NCBI GenBank assembly: GCA_963556695.1
Contig: CAUWAG010000020.1
Coordinates: 5,518,001 to 5,582,000 of the forward strand
Direction of reading: 5' to 3'
DNA length: 64,000 nt
Origin: Anthostomella pinea
Taxonomy: Eukaryota > Ascomycota > Sordariomycetes > Xylariales > Xylariaceae
Numbering within the stretch: the stretch's first letter is position 1; each line of letters begins with the position of its first letter. Below, piece after piece: positions 21,114 through 31,445 of this stretch. Under the pieces are notes generated by a model, which saw only the letters and a program-made list of their open reading frames with translations, searched no databases and was not told the origin of the DNA. Both the position numbers and the translations under genes were made by a program.

Positions 21114-22475
21114 ATGGCTCCTTCTCTATCGCACTTACCAACGGCTCCAGCTCCCAAGAGCCCGCTGGCCCGCTATCGCCTCCTATCTCCTTCGGCAGGA
21201 CTTCGCGTAAGCCCGATTTGCCTTGGGGGCATGAACTTTGGCAATGCCTGGAAGGAGCACATGGGCACTTGTGACCAGAACACGGTTGACGGCATTCTCG
21301 ACTTCTTTCATGACCAGGGCGGCAACTTCATCGACACTTCAAACAACTATCAGAATGAGGAGTCTGAGACCTGGATTGGAGAGTGGATGAAGAAGCGTAG
21401 CGTGCGTGACCAGATGGGTATGTGAGCTTCCTATCAAACCTCTACTACCAGGTGGCTTGCCGACCGGACACCTCAATGGAGGTTTGCACCCGGCTTTGGT
21501 AGCCGACCACCGAATTTGGCTTCCTTCTTAGTAGAGATAGACATATGGCATGGTTGCTAACCTCAGAGAACAGTTATTGCTACCAAGTTCACCACTAACT
21601 TTCGCGCTGGTCACACTAATGAGATTATGATCAACAACCAAGGGAATGGGTCGAAGAGCTTACATGTGTCTGTGCGGGCCTCCTTACAGAAGCTCCAGAC
21701 AAACTACATCGACCTGGTAAGGACGTTGCCCCTGAGAGTCTCTTTTGCTGGGCGCTTACATCCGTTGTAGCTCTACGTGCACTGGTGGGACTTCAGTACC
21801 TCGATTCCTGAGCTCATGCAGTCACTGAACCACTTGGTCCAGACTGGGAAGGTTCTGTATCTGGGTGTGAGTGACACGCCAGCTTGGATTGTCAGCAAAG
21901 CCAACGAGTATGCACGCAACCACGGCCTCCGACAGTTCAGCGTCTACCAGGGCCGCTGGTCAGCGGCTTCCCGCGACTTCGAGCGTGAGATAATCCCCAT
22001 GGCCAAGGCCGAAGGCATGGCTTTAGCTCCGTGGGGAGCCCTGGGAGGTGGCAAGTTCAAGACGGAGGAGGAGCGTCGAAATTCTCGAGCGGGACGCTCA
22101 AGTTCCAGCGCCAGCGATTCCGACGTGAAGATCAGCAGAGCTCTGGAGACTGTCGCGTATCGCCACAAGACGATCATTACGAGTGTTGCTCTAGCCTACG
22201 TCATGCACAAAGCGCCCTACGTATTTCCGATCGTCGGAGGACGGAATCCCGACCACCTGAAGGGCAACATTGAGGCACTGACGTTGAGACTCTCGGCGGA
22301 TGATATCAAGGAGATCGAGTCTGCGGTACCCTTTGAGTACGGATTCCCCCATAGCTTCCTCTACGGTAATGAGGCACCTGAGGACGCTGGCAAGGTCTGG
22401 TTGCTGAACATGGGCGGCGCAACCGATTACGTCCCTGAACCGAAGCCCATCATGCCACGAAAGAACGGAGAATAG
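21114..22475 (+). CDS. Aldo/keto reductase, aryl-alcohol dehydrogenase-like
   Basis: An NADPH-dependent reductase of the AKR9-like fungal group (aryl-alcohol dehydrogenase / norsolorinic-acid-reductase type). Exons: 21114-21417, 21574-21716 and 21771-22475; 1152 nt, 383 residues, the usual size. Intron 1 has GTATGT and a GCTAAC branch site; intron 2 has GTAAGG and a GTAG acceptor. Visible family features: LGGMNFGNAW, the catalytic Asp and Tyr in NFIDTSNNY, the Lys in VIATKFTTN, and the His in LYVHWWD, then LYLGVSDTPAW and GGRNPDHLKGNIEAL for NADP binding. The substrate is not predictable. Many such genes sit in secondary-metabolite clusters, and the neighbours here (alcohol dehydrogenase, thioester-reductase relic) would suit that, weakly. 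Confidence 0.92.
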
Positions 22476-22973
22476 GGCTCTCGTGCTCTTGCTGCGACTT
22501 GGAAGTGGTTCAGATTCAACTGATAGGTTACCTGATCAGTTGGCCGGTTTGGGCTGCTTCATGCGATGCTTTGGACGGAGGGGGTTTTGGTGTTGGTGTC
22601 CATATCTCACATCTGAATCGTGCCTCAAATGGGGCACTTTTGCGTGACAATTCGGGGAGATGGTCGAGGATATCGACTCACTTGGGACGCTGGCACAAAG
22701 GACTTTTCGATTAGGATTAACAAACATACTCACGACTACAATCGTATTCATTGCAACTGTGACGTGGCTGCATTGGACGAGTTGCTTCATCGTGCTTAAC
22801 ACCTGAAGCTACGTTGACGCATTGGTCTTGTGCGGGTTGAGATTCTCACGGATACCCACACCTTACCTTTAAGACGAACAGTAGGTCAAGCAGGAGGTAG
22901 AACGTTGAGCAAATGCCATATCAATTGCTGTGTCGTACACCATCATGCATCCCTGGGCACCCTCCCAAGCACG

Positions 22974-23890
22974 CTATACCTGCGCATCCGCCATCGCCTG
23001 CGCAACCGCCCCAACCGTTGCCGGCCCCAGCGTCGTCGTCTCCCACAGCTTCGCGCTGGTGAAGTAGGCGCTGTGGAAGCCGTACGCCACCGTCTGCCGT
23101 ATCTGCTCCGCCAGCATCGCGCCGTCCAACTCTCGCGGCGGCTGCACGTAGTGCACGATGACCGACGCCTTGGGGTACAGGTCCGCGTTGACCGGCAACC
23201 CGCTGCTGTTTTGGAGTGTGGCGGCGTCAAACGGCGTGTACGTGGGCGGGCACTCGACCGCGTTGGCGGTTGATGGTTCTTGCCAGCACGTCTCGCGCGT
23301 GACGACGGCGCTGGCTAGGTCGAACATCTGCCGCTCGTATGCGGCGTCCATGCGCACGCCGATGTTTAGCACCGTGATGTACTGCCGGCCGGCGAAGGCT
23401 TGGCCCGCGTGCGCTGTTAGCCGCTGATAGAAGGCAAAGTCCGCCGCGTCACCGCTCGTTTCGTCGAACCAAATACCGTTGATCGAGATATTGGCGCCGG
23501 GCCCGCTCCACGAGGTCTGCGTCTGCCAGCTCGCCCAGTTGTCGATGTCGGCCTTTATGGCGGCCTCGGTGCGGTTGCGCACCCCCGTGGCGTACGCCGT
23601 CGACACGTAGCCGATTGGTCTGGGCGTTGGGCAGGGCGTTGAGTAGCGCAACGTTGGTGGCAGGGTGAAGCCCAGGTCGGAGGAGTTTGTGGGACCGTTG
23701 AACGGTTTATGACCAGGTAGAAGCGGAGCTGTGGGTGTGCTGTGGCGGCGGCGATGGTGGCGGCGATGGTGGCGGCCCAGTCGGCGCTCATGGTCGCACC
23801 GCCGGGTGGAGTGTATAGCGGCAGCATGATGTCGACGCGGGCGAGCGCGATGGTCGCCGCGGAGAGTAGGGGAACGGCGTACCTCATCAT
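22974..23890 (-). pseudogene. Spherulin-4-like secreted protein, frameshifted
   Basis: Spherulation-specific family 4 proteins are secreted and related to glycoside hydrolase family 114-type barrels (polygalactosaminidase-like). The start at 23890 gives a signal-peptide-like N-terminus (MMRYAVPLLSAATIALA) and the family opening VDIMLPLYTPPGG, then RFYLVIN. There the frame breaks near 23703: one C added to the cc run would restore NPFNGPTNSSDLGF. Two further compensating shifts lie between about 23600 and 23650, since the alternative frame there reads NVALLNALPNAQT, a typical family segment. From 23600 to the stop at 22974 the frame is open, with IGYVSTAYATG, NGIWFDETSG and VIVHY. No intron explains the shifts. 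Either a recent pseudogene or assembly errors. Confidence 0.72.
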
Positions 23891-24649
23891 GGATCGTAGC
23901 TTCCAGTGCTTAGATGGGTTGAATGCTAGGCAGAACGATGCTGCTGTGAAGTCACTCGAGTTCAAGTCGTTTATATACACATGAGATGTGTCGGGTACGC
24001 TGCTCAGACTAAGTTGGAAGTTCATTCGAGTTTAAAATAACTCTAACCTACACCACTAGGTTCGTGGCAATACCGAATGATCGTTTCATATGATCCTCCC
24101 CAAGCGGACAGCGGCTCAGCAGGATCTTTGGCTTATTGCGGTTGCAGGCCAAAGCTTCGTCCCTTGTCAAGTAATGTCAGCCCTAGTCTTGCATAGCTAG
24201 CCGAAGCGTGCCAAGATGTCTGATATACTTCTCTCATCTCTGAGCCAAAACCCCTGTCTAGCGCGAGAAACTTGACAATGGACCACCAATAGTACTCAGA
24301 ACAAGCTCTAAGCATGAGAGAGGGAGATCGTTTGGAAGGTTGGACCCGCTTACTTGGAGGCTCAGCCTCACCAATTGCATGCCCGGTTTCTGCCGATGTT
24401 ATAGTAACTGCTCAAGATATACAAAGTGAACTAGCAGATATGTGAGCTGGGTGACCGACTGGGTGCCCGAATGAATGGATCAGTGAGTGAGGGTGACCGG
24501 GTGAATGAATGAGACGAGCCCATGTACGCCTCGGAAAGTATAATCAAGGTGAATGAATGAATAGCTTCCTGCCTAAGAGGAGAGTGATCGTTCAAAAACA
24601 CATAATCACCATCGGCAGTTATCCCGCAACGCTATCTCTATGCGTTGTC
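23891..24649. other. Intergenic region
   Basis: Holds the spherulin-like gene promoter and the 3' flank of the next gene. Around 24450-24560 the motif gaatgaatg/gggtga recurs as short imperfect repeats. No gene seen. Confidence 0.45.
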
Positions 24650-25126
24650 CTAGCCGCTCTTGCTCCCCTTCTTGAAGAATACCCGGCTACCATCCTCATA
24701 CTGGGTTCCGACAACTTTCCCCCCTTTCACGATAGCTCCCACTGCCTTCGTTTTGTGTAATTTCGCGTATTCGACGAGACCTATCTTGCTCATCGAGTGC
24801 TTCTTGCCATTCGCATCCTGAAAATATGGCTTTTTCACTTCCTCCTCTGCGTCCGAATCAGAACGGGCGTATTTCTTTGCAGACCCTTTAGCATCTTCCT
24901 CGTCTCCCCTTCGGACGAAAGAGTTAAGAGGCGAATCTGGATTACGCCATTCCCGCTTCGACAATGAGCTGTGTTGGGTCTTGTTAGCTTGGAGTCCTAG
25001 GCGACCACATTGATGCATATTGACGGCTTACCCATCCTGTCGTGCTTCATGGTTCGGTATGACCGAGGCAACGCTGTAGCTGCTTGCCAGGAGCAGGCCA
25101 AAGCCAAGAGCCTTCAAGATCTGCAT
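24650..25126 (-). CDS. Small secreted protein with Kex2-like sites
   Basis: No family recognised. Exons: 25032-25126 and 24650-24968; intron 24969-25031 (GTAAGC, GCTAAC branch, CACAG); 414 nt, 137 residues. The N-terminus MQILKALGFGLLLASSYSVA is a clear signal peptide and is invisible without the splice. Dibasic sites follow at SLSKR, FVRRG and EVKKP, so a Kex2-type protease could release short peptides. The C-terminal half is lysine rich with KKHSMSKIGLVEYAKLHK and two VG-containing turns (GAIVKGGKVVGTQYEDGS). There are no cysteines after the signal peptide. The context of secreted and damaged genes fits a fast-evolving extracellular protein or effector candidate. Its role is unknown. Confidence 0.72.
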
Positions 25127-26126
25127 TGTTGTGTAGTATCACCGTGCGGTGAAGTGACGGAGTTGAAGAAGATGAGCTGAGAGCGTTATAAATTCGGACG
25201 TGGTTGTAAAGGATTTGCCAATGAGATGTGAAAGTTGATGCTTGGTGAAGAGCAAAAACAGAACTACCACCACCTAAATAGTCGTTGTTCAGTTATGTAG
25301 ACAGACAATATCGCCACGATCGGTCGGAAAGAAAGCCGTGTTGTCATGAGCAATGTCCATCTCTTCATCCTTACTCGGCCTTCTCCGGCAATATCCAGCG
25401 TCACATACTCCACAACCACCTAATCAGTTGCCCGTTACAAAGAAGCGTTGGATCCTGCCACTGTGCGGCAGCACCGGCCCAGCCTCGGAAGAGCTGTCAA
25501 CATAGCAGCTATTGGTCATCGATACTAGTTGAAGACGTGTGGCAAACCTGCATATAGCTGTCTAGTGCCATTCCTTAAGGTTGTGGGTGTAAGAACACGT
25601 CTATAATTAGAAGTCGGACAAGCCGTGTACTGGTATTTATGGAAACTAAATCCATTCAAGCTTCCGAGCGGGACTAAGGCTCCGCTTGAATGACGCACCC
25701 CGACGTCTGGATATGATCCTGTGATCCCGACTCTCAGACCATGGAAGGCATCCTAAGAATAGTAAGTAGGTATTTTGCAGCAACTAGCATGTTGATCCTA
25801 TAGACCCTCTGTTGGCACTCCACCGCTGAGTTCTCCGTAGTATGCGCGCAAAGACTGCGACGTCGGGAGATATTACCCACAAGAAGTACCGAATTCAGCA
25901 TGACCGAGGCACCTCTAGAGCTTGAGCTGGGTTGGTCACCGTGGGAGGCGTCTCAAGCAACGTGTAGTGTTGGACGCGGAGTGGGCGCATCGGTGCACTC
26001 GAAGTGAGGCAGACCCAGAGAAGGATCCTGCCAGCTGCTCCCAGCTAACTGCTAACAATAGCTCTTGTGGCAGCGCCACAATAAACGCAGCCACAGATCC
26101 ACCTTGGCCTTCACAATAGACACTGC
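25127..26126. other. Gene-poor stretch
   Basis: Promoter of the small secreted protein gene, then unassigned DNA. No frame with a recognisable domain. The last ~200 nt may belong to the eroded reductase gene that follows. Confidence 0.4.
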
Positions 26127-26830
26127 TTGAATGCTTCAATCACCATCCCGCCCCTGAATCACACCTCTCTAGTAGCATGGACAGCACATGTTCTGACCCA
26201 GATGGTGAATTACACGAGCATCAACAAGATCTATTGTCTAGTCCGAGGCCCGGCCCCAGCAGAGGGCCCACCAACCCTTGAAACCCGCCCTCTCCGGATG
26301 AATCCATCGGCGAAAGCCAAGGTTGTCGCACTGGAGTCCTGACATCGCCAGCCCGACCTTGGCCTCGGGGAAGACCGCATGGAGCAGCTCAGAACGGAGC
26401 CAGTCTGATCGTCCATACTGCGTGGCCGGGGAACTTCAACATCCACCTCCACAGCTTCGGAATGCGCTCAAAGTCGCACGAGACCTGAAAATACTGTGCC
26501 TGCTCGGTGCGTCAAAACGAGCCGGCGACTCTCTTCTTCTGCTCGCCCATCGGAGCTCCTCCAAGGCGCCCGTCTCATCCATCATCGCCTACGCGGCAAT
26601 ATGAGACTTCGAGTACGCTCTAGGCACGGGCTATGCGCAATCCAAGCTGATGGGCGAGGACTTGGCCCGCAAATGATATTGTACCATGCGCAGCGGAGCT
26701 CAAGGAGTCGAAGAAGCTGGCTGATGAGCCAGTGCGTGCGCAATGGTCCAATTCCCAAAGCACCACCATCTACCGCATGAGTAGACACAGCTTGAGGATT
26801 GGCTCGGATGTCAACGTGAAAGCACATTGT
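26127..26830 (+). pseudogene. Relic of a thioester-reductase (NAD-binding 4) domain
   Basis: Such domains end NRPS-like enzymes and carboxylic acid or alpha-aminoadipate reductases and release the product as an aldehyde. Coding traces run in several frames: HVLTQMVNYTSINKIYCLVRG, a typical segment after the dinucleotide-binding loop (VLTQMVN then SINKIYCLVRG); LRMNPSAKAKVVALESDIASP partly across a shift; SLIVHTAWPGNFNIHL, the HxAWxVNF-type block; and GYAQSKLMGEDLAR, the YxxSK catalytic block. At least three stops and several frameshifts separate them. The adenylation and carrier domains that should precede are not found upstream. This is a dead fragment of a large enzyme. Confidence 0.65.
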
Positions 26831-27004
26831 TTGGCTTGCTTACTTGAACAAGAACTCTTGTGATATTTGTGGGTTTGAGTACCACCTCTGTTCTACAACG
26901 CAAGCCAGCCACGCTGGGACGGGGACACCACCCATTGGCTAATCCCCATAGGCAAACCACGAAACCCAGCAGTCCCTCATCAAGGTCAACACCTCTGGTC
27001 CAAC

Positions 27005-28230
27005 TCACTCCATCACAATGACGGCGCGGAATCGGACTGTGCCGTTCAGCATGGCGTCTGTCATAGACGAGGGAGTTAGCCTGTTCTCCATCAATAATAA
27101 CAGGATCCGAGAGTATGCAAGGACAAGGAGCTGATGACCTACCGTATGCTTTCTGCGCTTGGTCCAGAGGGAACTTCTCGATCATGCAGTCGATATTCTG
27201 CAGCTCCACGAAAGCAATGGCCTCCTCCGAGTCCCGCGCGTGGCCGCACGGCCACGCCTGAATCGAGATGCCCTTCACCAACAAGGCCGTCGTGTCGACG
27301 GTGATATCGCCCCCGACGGTGAGGATGAGAAGCTTGCCGAGGACGCCCAAGCCGCTGATGAAGGGCGTCATGGAGGCCGTGGGCCCGGTGGCGACGACAA
27401 GGCTCGCGCTGCCGAGGGCCTTTAGCGCCGCGCCGACGTCCTGCTCCTTGGCGGCGTCGATGTAATCGTGCGCACCGAGTTCGCGCGCAAACTTCTCTTT
27501 GTCGGGGCCGCGCGACACGGCGACCACGCGGTATCCCATCCGAGCCGCGACCTGCACCGCGAGATGGCCCAGGCCACCGAGCCCTTGGATGGCGACCGTA
27601 TCGCCGACTGGGATCTTCATGCTTCGGATCGCGTTAAAAACCGTCGTGCCGGCGCACAAAACGGGTGCATATTTGGCAGCGTCGACGTGGGCGGGTACGC
27701 GGACGGTGGCCTCGGATCTCAGAAGACAGTACTCGGCATCTGAACGAAAAATTAGCCTGTATTCCTCAGAGCGCTTTCCGCTGCCCTCAGGCGCTTCCCA
27801 GTACAGCACACGAAGCTGAAACGGGCAGCGCCGTGTTGAGACAAGACGGGAATTGCTTACATCCGCCGTCCTTGGTCTCGCCGTTGATGACTTGGTTGTC
27901 GCACATTTGGAAAAAGCCTTTCTTGCAAGCCGCACAAGAGTTATCGTGGCCGCCGTGCCAGCCGCCGCCCACGCGGTCACCGACCTTCCACGCCGTGACA
28001 CCGTTACCCACAGCGGCGACCTTGCCGATGACCTCGTGGCCAGGGCACAGTGGGAAGCCGGCGCCGAAGATGTTTTGCTGAGCAAACATGTCCGAGTGGC
28101 AAACGCCGCAGGCCTCGACCTTGACGAGGACCTCACCATCGCCGGGCAGCTTCATGGGCGTCTGCTCAATAGACAGCGGCTTGCCCTTCTCAGTGAAGAC
28201 GGCACGCTTGTAGGTTTTGGGGAGCGACAT
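27005..28230 (-). CDS. Zinc-dependent alcohol dehydrogenase
   Basis: A medium-chain dehydrogenase/reductase that interconverts alcohols and aldehydes with NAD(P). Exons: 27861-28230, 27143-27739 and 27005-27057; 1020 nt, 339 residues, the normal size. Introns begin GTAAGC and GTAGGT and end TTCAG and GACAG. Catalytic zinc ligands appear in ACGVCHSD and CPGHEVIG, structural zinc cysteines in CAACKKGFFQMC, and the nucleotide-binding loop in GLGGLGHLAV. The first splice joins DGGYAEYC, restoring the family reading; the second joins KAYDAMLNGTVRFRAV, a typical C-terminus. The gene is convergent with the reductase relic. It resembles fungal ADH1/propanol-preferring types. Substrate not predictable. 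Confidence 0.93.
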
Positions 28231-29933
28231 TGTGTCTGGATGCGTGGACTGGCTGGTGGGTGAGATGATGTCAATGGTGTTTTCCACGGGAAAAGGTCAG
28301 CCAAAGAGACGTGGGGTATTCAGGGCAGCCTGCAGATTGGACACTGAAGCAGAAAAGAAGAATATGTGTGCTCCCTCGCAGCTGACCTACCTGAGTCGAC
28401 CATCATTCTCCTCACCTCTGTCACACCTGCCTCGGCTCTGTGCGATTTGCGATGCCGCCTTTTCTAAGCAAACCTTTAATATCCCACTCGGAGCATTTGT
28501 TTGCCAAGCCGAACAATTTACACCCATAATCCTCATCGGGTTGACGATAGATCTACGTACGACAAGGTTCCCCGGATTGTTAAGCTAATAATACTTAGAG
28601 ATATGAGCAGGTAGCCCGTATAGGATACTAAAGGTTTGCTTGGAAAAGGCGGTACAGCTGCAAAACTCCCCCGATACCCCGGTATCCTGTCTAGGGACCC
28701 TGGCGACAGCTAGGTCGGCGCAGAGGAGGGGAATCAGCTCATGCGGGGGTGTAGCAAGCGTCTTCTCATACCTTCCCTGACACCATGCCAGCCCTGCGGA
28801 TGCGAGCCGTGCCGTCTCTGGTGTGCTGGGCTCGCCTGGTTCGTCAGGTTTACGGCTTACAACATTCGGGGCTTAAATAAGAGCAGGTGTCACGGCGGAG
28901 CCCAGAACCCAACCACTGAGGCACCGTGCCGACATTAGTACCGGCTCCTGTCCGCGCGCCCTTCGGCAAAAGGGTTAGAATCTGAATAGTGGATACTCCA
29001 TCACATACTGGGGTTCATGGTCCGAGGATCTTCTAGTACGTAGATACCATGATACTTGCTACGCGACCTCGCCGACAAGACGGCCGCAAAGATGGCAAAC
29101 ACGACGTACGTTTTCGATGAGTCTTCTCAAAAGGCAGCTCAGGGAACACCAGGAGTTGGAGATACAACTTCAAATGGACAGCAAGCCTTCGTATCACCAG
29201 CGCACATGATAATAAATGCCGCGATACTCACCAAGGCCGCAATGTCATCGGAAGCTTGTTGGCGAGAAAAGTTCCCCGCACTCGAGGTTTACTCAAGGCA
29301 AAGGAAGAAGTCAAGCGCGCATACGCCGGAGTCAACCGCATCACCAATGAGAACGAGTCGCTCTGGATTGCGAACTGCACGAGCGGAAGGCTATTGGCGA
29401 TGTTGGAGTAGGGCAACAGAGTGAATGAATCAGGGAGCAATATGTATATGTTGCCGTGTACGAGTAGTGTTTTCAAAGGCACAGTCTACAGCTTGGGAGC
29501 GACCGGTTTGGCCGAATATTCGATTCACCGCTTGCGACGGAACAGACATCGATAAAGGCGAATGAAAGTATTATGGAAAGAGGGTTAGGGTTCGGGGGCT
29601 GGGGTTGCCGGTCTCGGCGACCACTCGACAATACGAAGTGCGTTGTCTTCCGTTCCGTACTACAACTGTCAGGATAGCCTGGATAGACTAAGAGTAAAGA
29701 TTTCGATCAACAAACTGCATTCAATCACGACCCCTGAGATTAGGGGTGCTGTATCTGAACCGGAGCTATTGTTGCTCACTCTGAACAAGCCAGGACGAAT
29801 CCCTTGAATGCACTAACTGACTCTCTTGGATTCGACTTTCTAGACCAGTTGTCACATCCATCGGAGACTGGGGCCCTGTATTACAGACAATACTGCGCCG
29901 CCAATGCCACGCTAGAAACCAGACCACCCAATC
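28231..29933. other. Gene-poor stretch with a possible gene relic
   Basis: The first few hundred bases are the alcohol dehydrogenase promoter. At about 29056-29410 two overlapping plus frames look coding in part (one ends with GLLKAKEEVKRAYAGVNRI then NENESLWIANC up to a TAG near 29410), suggesting a frameshifted relic of unknown identity. Nothing else is supported. Confidence 0.35.
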
Positions 29934-30611
29934 CTATGATACTGTTCCCGCCCCAACTGGTGCTGATCCGGGAGTCTCAGTACTCGAAGCAGGTGCCGTA
30001 GCTTTCGATGGGTTGGCCGTTGTAGGTGCGGGCAGAGACAAGCTCGTGGTGGCTGGGATTGAGGAGCTGTTCGTGTTCGGAGTTGAGTGAGAACATCCCT
30101 GGCCGCCTTGTCAGTCGTGACGGCTTAGGGATCATTCAATGGAATCTTACATCGGGATAGATCTGTGATCCGTTCAACATGGTAACGGCCACACAATCCC
30201 ATGTGCATTGTGCATTCCAGGCATCAGCAGACTCCTGCCAACATCTCGCCCCCTCTTTAGTCCCGTAAGGAGGAACGTTTGCAAGGCTTTGTGGGAGAGG
30301 TCAATTACCAGCTCTCAGAGACGATACGGTATCGTACGCGACTGGGTCACTTACTTCTGAGTGCACATCCCAGGCGTAAGGCACTCCTCGTAGCATCTGA
30401 GTATAACGGGGCTCCCTTCGCTAGAACACACGGCCGCGTTTTCGACATCAGTAGGACAGGTCAAGTTCGACCCAGCCCCAAGGGCCGGGCAGTCTGCACC
30501 GTGGCCCATCCTATAGGTTACATTAGAGGGCGGTCAATGATATTAGAGTACTCACAATGCTCACCCAAAGAGACCTAGCAGAACGGTCGCGGTGAACATA
30601 GATCGACGCAT
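29934..30611 (-). CDS. Small cysteine-rich secreted protein, four exons
   Basis: Found by splicing, as no single frame covers it. Exons: 30565-30611, 30355-30510, 30151-30286 and 29934-30098, with introns starting GTGAGC, GTAAGT and GTAAGA and ending ATAG, AAAG and CCAG; 504 nt, 167 residues. A signal peptide (MRRSMFTATVLLGLFG) is followed by a domain with ten cysteines, including CYEEC, GMCTQN, ARCWQ and CTWDC, and several N-glycosylation sites (NLT, NGS). The tail is Ser/Thr/Pro/Ala rich. A GPI-like hydrophobic end (IGLGGLVSSVALAAQYCL) lies just past the TAG at 29934 but one base out of frame, so the anchor is either lost by a single indel or the assembly is wrong there. Likely a cell-surface or effector-like protein of unknown role. 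Confidence 0.65.
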
Positions 30612-31445
30612 CTTGAATAAAGCTTGTGAAGGACGATTTAACCGGTTGAAATTTGGCTGTCCATATGTGTGGCTTTCGGCAGTGTTATGACAGACTCGGG
30701 GCTTTATATCAGACAGCGATGTAGAGACGTCGCTGGCCGTCCAGGAAGTTCAGGGTCCAAATCGATATCGCATGGCATTGGCCCACTACTATAAGCAAAC
30801 AGCCCAAAATCATAAATGCGGTTGGTCACCTGAAATGAGTCTGTCAGATACGGGGCTCAGCTGAAGAATACTCAGCTTGTGGTGATTTCCCCCCTATGAA
30901 AGCGGCCCACTACCCTCATTAGACAGTGCGAAGCTGGAGGATTACACGACTGCCTGGAATAGGGGAATTTACATAAGCCTCATTCATGGATGGAAAGATC
31001 AGCCGTATAATCCTTACTCAGTGGAGACCGTCAGGCTCAACCAAAAGGCAGGCTTTGCGACGCTATAACTACCAATCAGACTGGAGAGAATGCGTCGGCA
31101 AAGGTACCTCTGCTCACAGCCCAAGCCCGCGGTCCATGTCCAGCGTGAGAGCTAGCTGGCCGTCAGCGTTTGATGGATCATGTAAGCTGCATCGACGATA
31201 GGATGATTTGAGTATGTAGCTAAGAATATAATATACACGAGAATTGCGTATACGAGACTCTACCAAAACTTCACCTGAAAGACATCCCAACTCAGCCCCA
31301 TAGGCTTCCACTTAGTCTTGATGATCCCAGAAGCAACCTGTCGACGGTAATCATCTGGAAGCCGCCAGCTCTGGTGTACGGTGTCCAACGCAAAAGAGAT
31401 TCAAGTCCTCAAGTCAGTCCACGAGAGCACCGACAACATTCCATC
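30612..31445. other. Intergenic region
   Basis: Promoter of the cysteine-rich gene and unassigned DNA before the next coding traces. No gene seen. Confidence 0.45.

Noticed and set aside
21418..21573. The first intron of the aldo/keto reductase as a separate feature
   Set aside because: It has normal donor, branch site and acceptor; its small internal GC-rich palindromes are not enough to call an element.
26811..28139. A 442-codon minus frame through the alcohol dehydrogenase
   Set aside because: Part of it reads through introns. The three-exon model restores the zinc and nucleotide motifs and the family C-terminus.
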